In this document: in pieces, positions 5,679-6,244 of the stretch
Layout: each line of letters opens with the position of its first letter
Position numbering within the stretch: the first letter of the stretch is position 1
NCBI GenBank assembly: GCA_002498455.1
Contig: DAHO01000084.1
Span: 2,772 to 9,015 of the forward strand
Direction: 5' to 3'
DNA length: 6,244 nucleotides
Source of the DNA: Euryarchaeota archaeon UBA602
GTDB lineage: Archaea > Thermoplasmatota > Poseidoniia > Poseidoniales > Thalassarchaeaceae
The notes under the pieces: generated by a model
Told to the model about the DNA's origin: nothing
Seen by the model: only the letters and a program-made list of their open reading frames with translations
The model's database searches: none
Translations under genes and position numbers: made by a program

Positions 5679-6092
5679 ATGGGCATCAGATTAGATCACA
5701 TTGGTATCGCGACCGAGGACATAGAGCAGGCCAGTAAATTTTGGAATGTACTCGGGTTAATCCAAGGCACTGATGAAACCAATGTTGAGCAAGGTGTCAA
5801 TATTCGATTTTTCGGTACGAGCTCGGGGTCTGAGCCGAAGGTAGAGTTGCTTGAGCCATTGGGTGAAGATACCCCCATCGGGAAATTCCTCAATAAGCGT
5901 GGCCCAGGTATTCAGCAACTCGCATTTGAGGTCGATGGGTTAGAGGATACCATCCGACGACTGATGAGTGAAGGCATACGCATGATTCATGAAACTCCTG
6001 TTGATGGTGCACATGGGTCAAAAATCGCTTTCGTGCACCCATCTAGCACGGGGGGAGTCTTGGTCGAACTGGTTGAGAATGTTACACACTGA
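5679..6092 (+). CDS. mce: Methylmalonyl-CoA epimerase (VOC fold)
   Basis: This enzyme interconverts the (S) and (R) forms of methylmalonyl-CoA and so feeds the mutase encoded just before it. It has 137 residues, the usual length, made of two VOC-type halves. Family motifs are LDHIGIAT (5-12), EQGVNIRFF (37-45), VELLEPLGEDTPIGKFL (55-71), FEVDGLEDTIRRL (83-95), FVHPSSTGGVLVELVE (118-133). Expected metal ligands are H7, E56 and E130. The family motif GLHHIAFEV appears here as GIQQLAFEV (77-85), so the metal-ligand His (H91 of the Propionibacterium enzyme) is Gln80. Everything else fits an active epimerase, and the position next to the mutase supports the call. I have an uncertain memory of GIQQLA variants in actinobacterial epimerases, so this may be a known subtype and not a defect. 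Confidence 0.93.
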   Translation: MGIRLDHIGIATEDIEQASKFWNVLGLIQGTDETNVEQGVNIRFFGTSSGSEPKVELLEPLGEDTPIGKFLNKRGPGIQQLAFEVDGLEDTIRRLMSEGIRMIHETPVDGAHGSKIAFVHPSSTGGVLVELVENVTH

Positions 6093-6096
6093 GGTG
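6091..6096 (+). promoter_or_regulatory. Ribosome binding site GAGGTG for the ABC ATPase GTG start
   Basis: GAGGTG overlaps the epimerase stop codon (TGA, 6090-6092) and lies 5 bases before GTG at 6102. It decides this start: the frame is closed upstream by that same stop codon, and the ATG at 6100 is in another frame that ends quickly. Confidence 0.6.
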
Positions 6097-6101
6097 TCGA
6101 T

Positions 6102-6244
6102 GTGTCCAATACATTGCTGACGGTTTCAGGTGTCACAAAGTCGTTCAAAGATGTCACGGCTTTGCAAAACGTAGATTTGCATTTTGACTCAGGTGAAGTG
6201 GTTGGACTTGTCGGTGGAAATGGTGCTGGCAAAACCACACTACT
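6102..6244 (+). CDS. ABC transporter ATP-binding protein (partial, 3' end outside window)
   Basis: Only the first 47 codons are present; the gene runs off the right edge. The translation has an ABC ATPase N-terminus: LTVSGVTKSFKDVTALQNVD (6-25), with F15 as the probable aromatic A-loop residue that stacks on adenine, then GEVVGLVGGNGAGKTTL (31-47), in which GGNGAGKT (38-45) is the Walker A phosphate-binding loop with K44. It would power a membrane transporter from the cytosolic side. The GEVVGLVG-NGAGK wording resembles sugar/nucleoside-type ATPases, but the substrate cannot be told from this fragment. It starts 9 bases after the epimerase stop and in the same reading frame, so it is probably in the same operon. 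Confidence 0.9.
   Translation, partial: MSNTLLTVSGVTKSFKDVTALQNVDLHFDSGEVVGLVGGNGAGKTTL

Noticed and set aside
5679..6092. Glyoxalase I or dioxygenase instead of epimerase
   Set aside because: The VOC fold is shared, but VELLEPL, FVHPSSTGGVLVEL and the position right after the mutase favour the epimerase.
5987..6238. Minus-strand open frame over the epimerase end and ABC start
   Set aside because: It overlaps two clear + strand genes, including a Walker A motif, so it is a shadow.

Overview
The window looks archaeal, most likely a euryarchaeon. Marine Thermoplasmatota such as Marine Group II/Poseidoniales are a plausible home, but this is inference from gene content and cannot be proven without a database comparison. 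The signs are an archaeal/eukaryal-type Kae1 (not a bacterial-type TsaD), a stand-alone methylmalonyl-CoA mutase catalytic subunit without a fused B12 domain, a tRNA-Val of archaeal appearance with an encoded CCA, GGAGG/GGTGAT-type ribosome binding sites, and frequent GTG and TTG starts. Base composition is moderate throughout, with no obvious foreign island, phage, transposon or CRISPR.

Layout. Bases 1-76 are a complete tRNA-Val(GAC) on the + strand. Bases 77-337 are a 261-base gap with no convincing gene. It contains three inverted repeats, and its right-hand part is AT-rich and probably forms the 3' end of the leftward hutI transcript. hutI (imidazolonepropionase, histidine degradation) lies on the minus strand at 338-1594. 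Only 32 bases separate its start from the start of kae1, which runs the other way, so the two promoters must be packed into or around this gap.

From 1627 to the right edge all genes are on the + strand and closely spaced (gaps of 64, 4, 48, 9 and 9 bases): kae1 (the tRNA t6A enzyme of KEOPS), an unrecognised 240-residue basic protein with a duplicated motif, a SlyD-like FKBP prolyl isomerase with a His/Cys tail, the methylmalonyl-CoA mutase large subunit, methylmalonyl-CoA epimerase, and the first 47 codons of an ABC transporter ATPase cut by the window edge. They may form one operon or two overlapping ones.

Function. Mutase and epimerase together connect propionyl-CoA-derived methylmalonyl-CoA with succinyl-CoA; the B12-binding small subunit must be elsewhere. 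HutI carries out the third step of histidine breakdown to glutamate, so this cell probably uses amino acids and odd-chain or branched substrates as carbon sources. Kae1, the basic protein and the FKBP look like an information-processing and protein-folding group transcribed with the metabolic pair. The least understood item is the basic protein at 2768-3490 and the foldable leader in front of it. The rest of the window consists of recognisable families.
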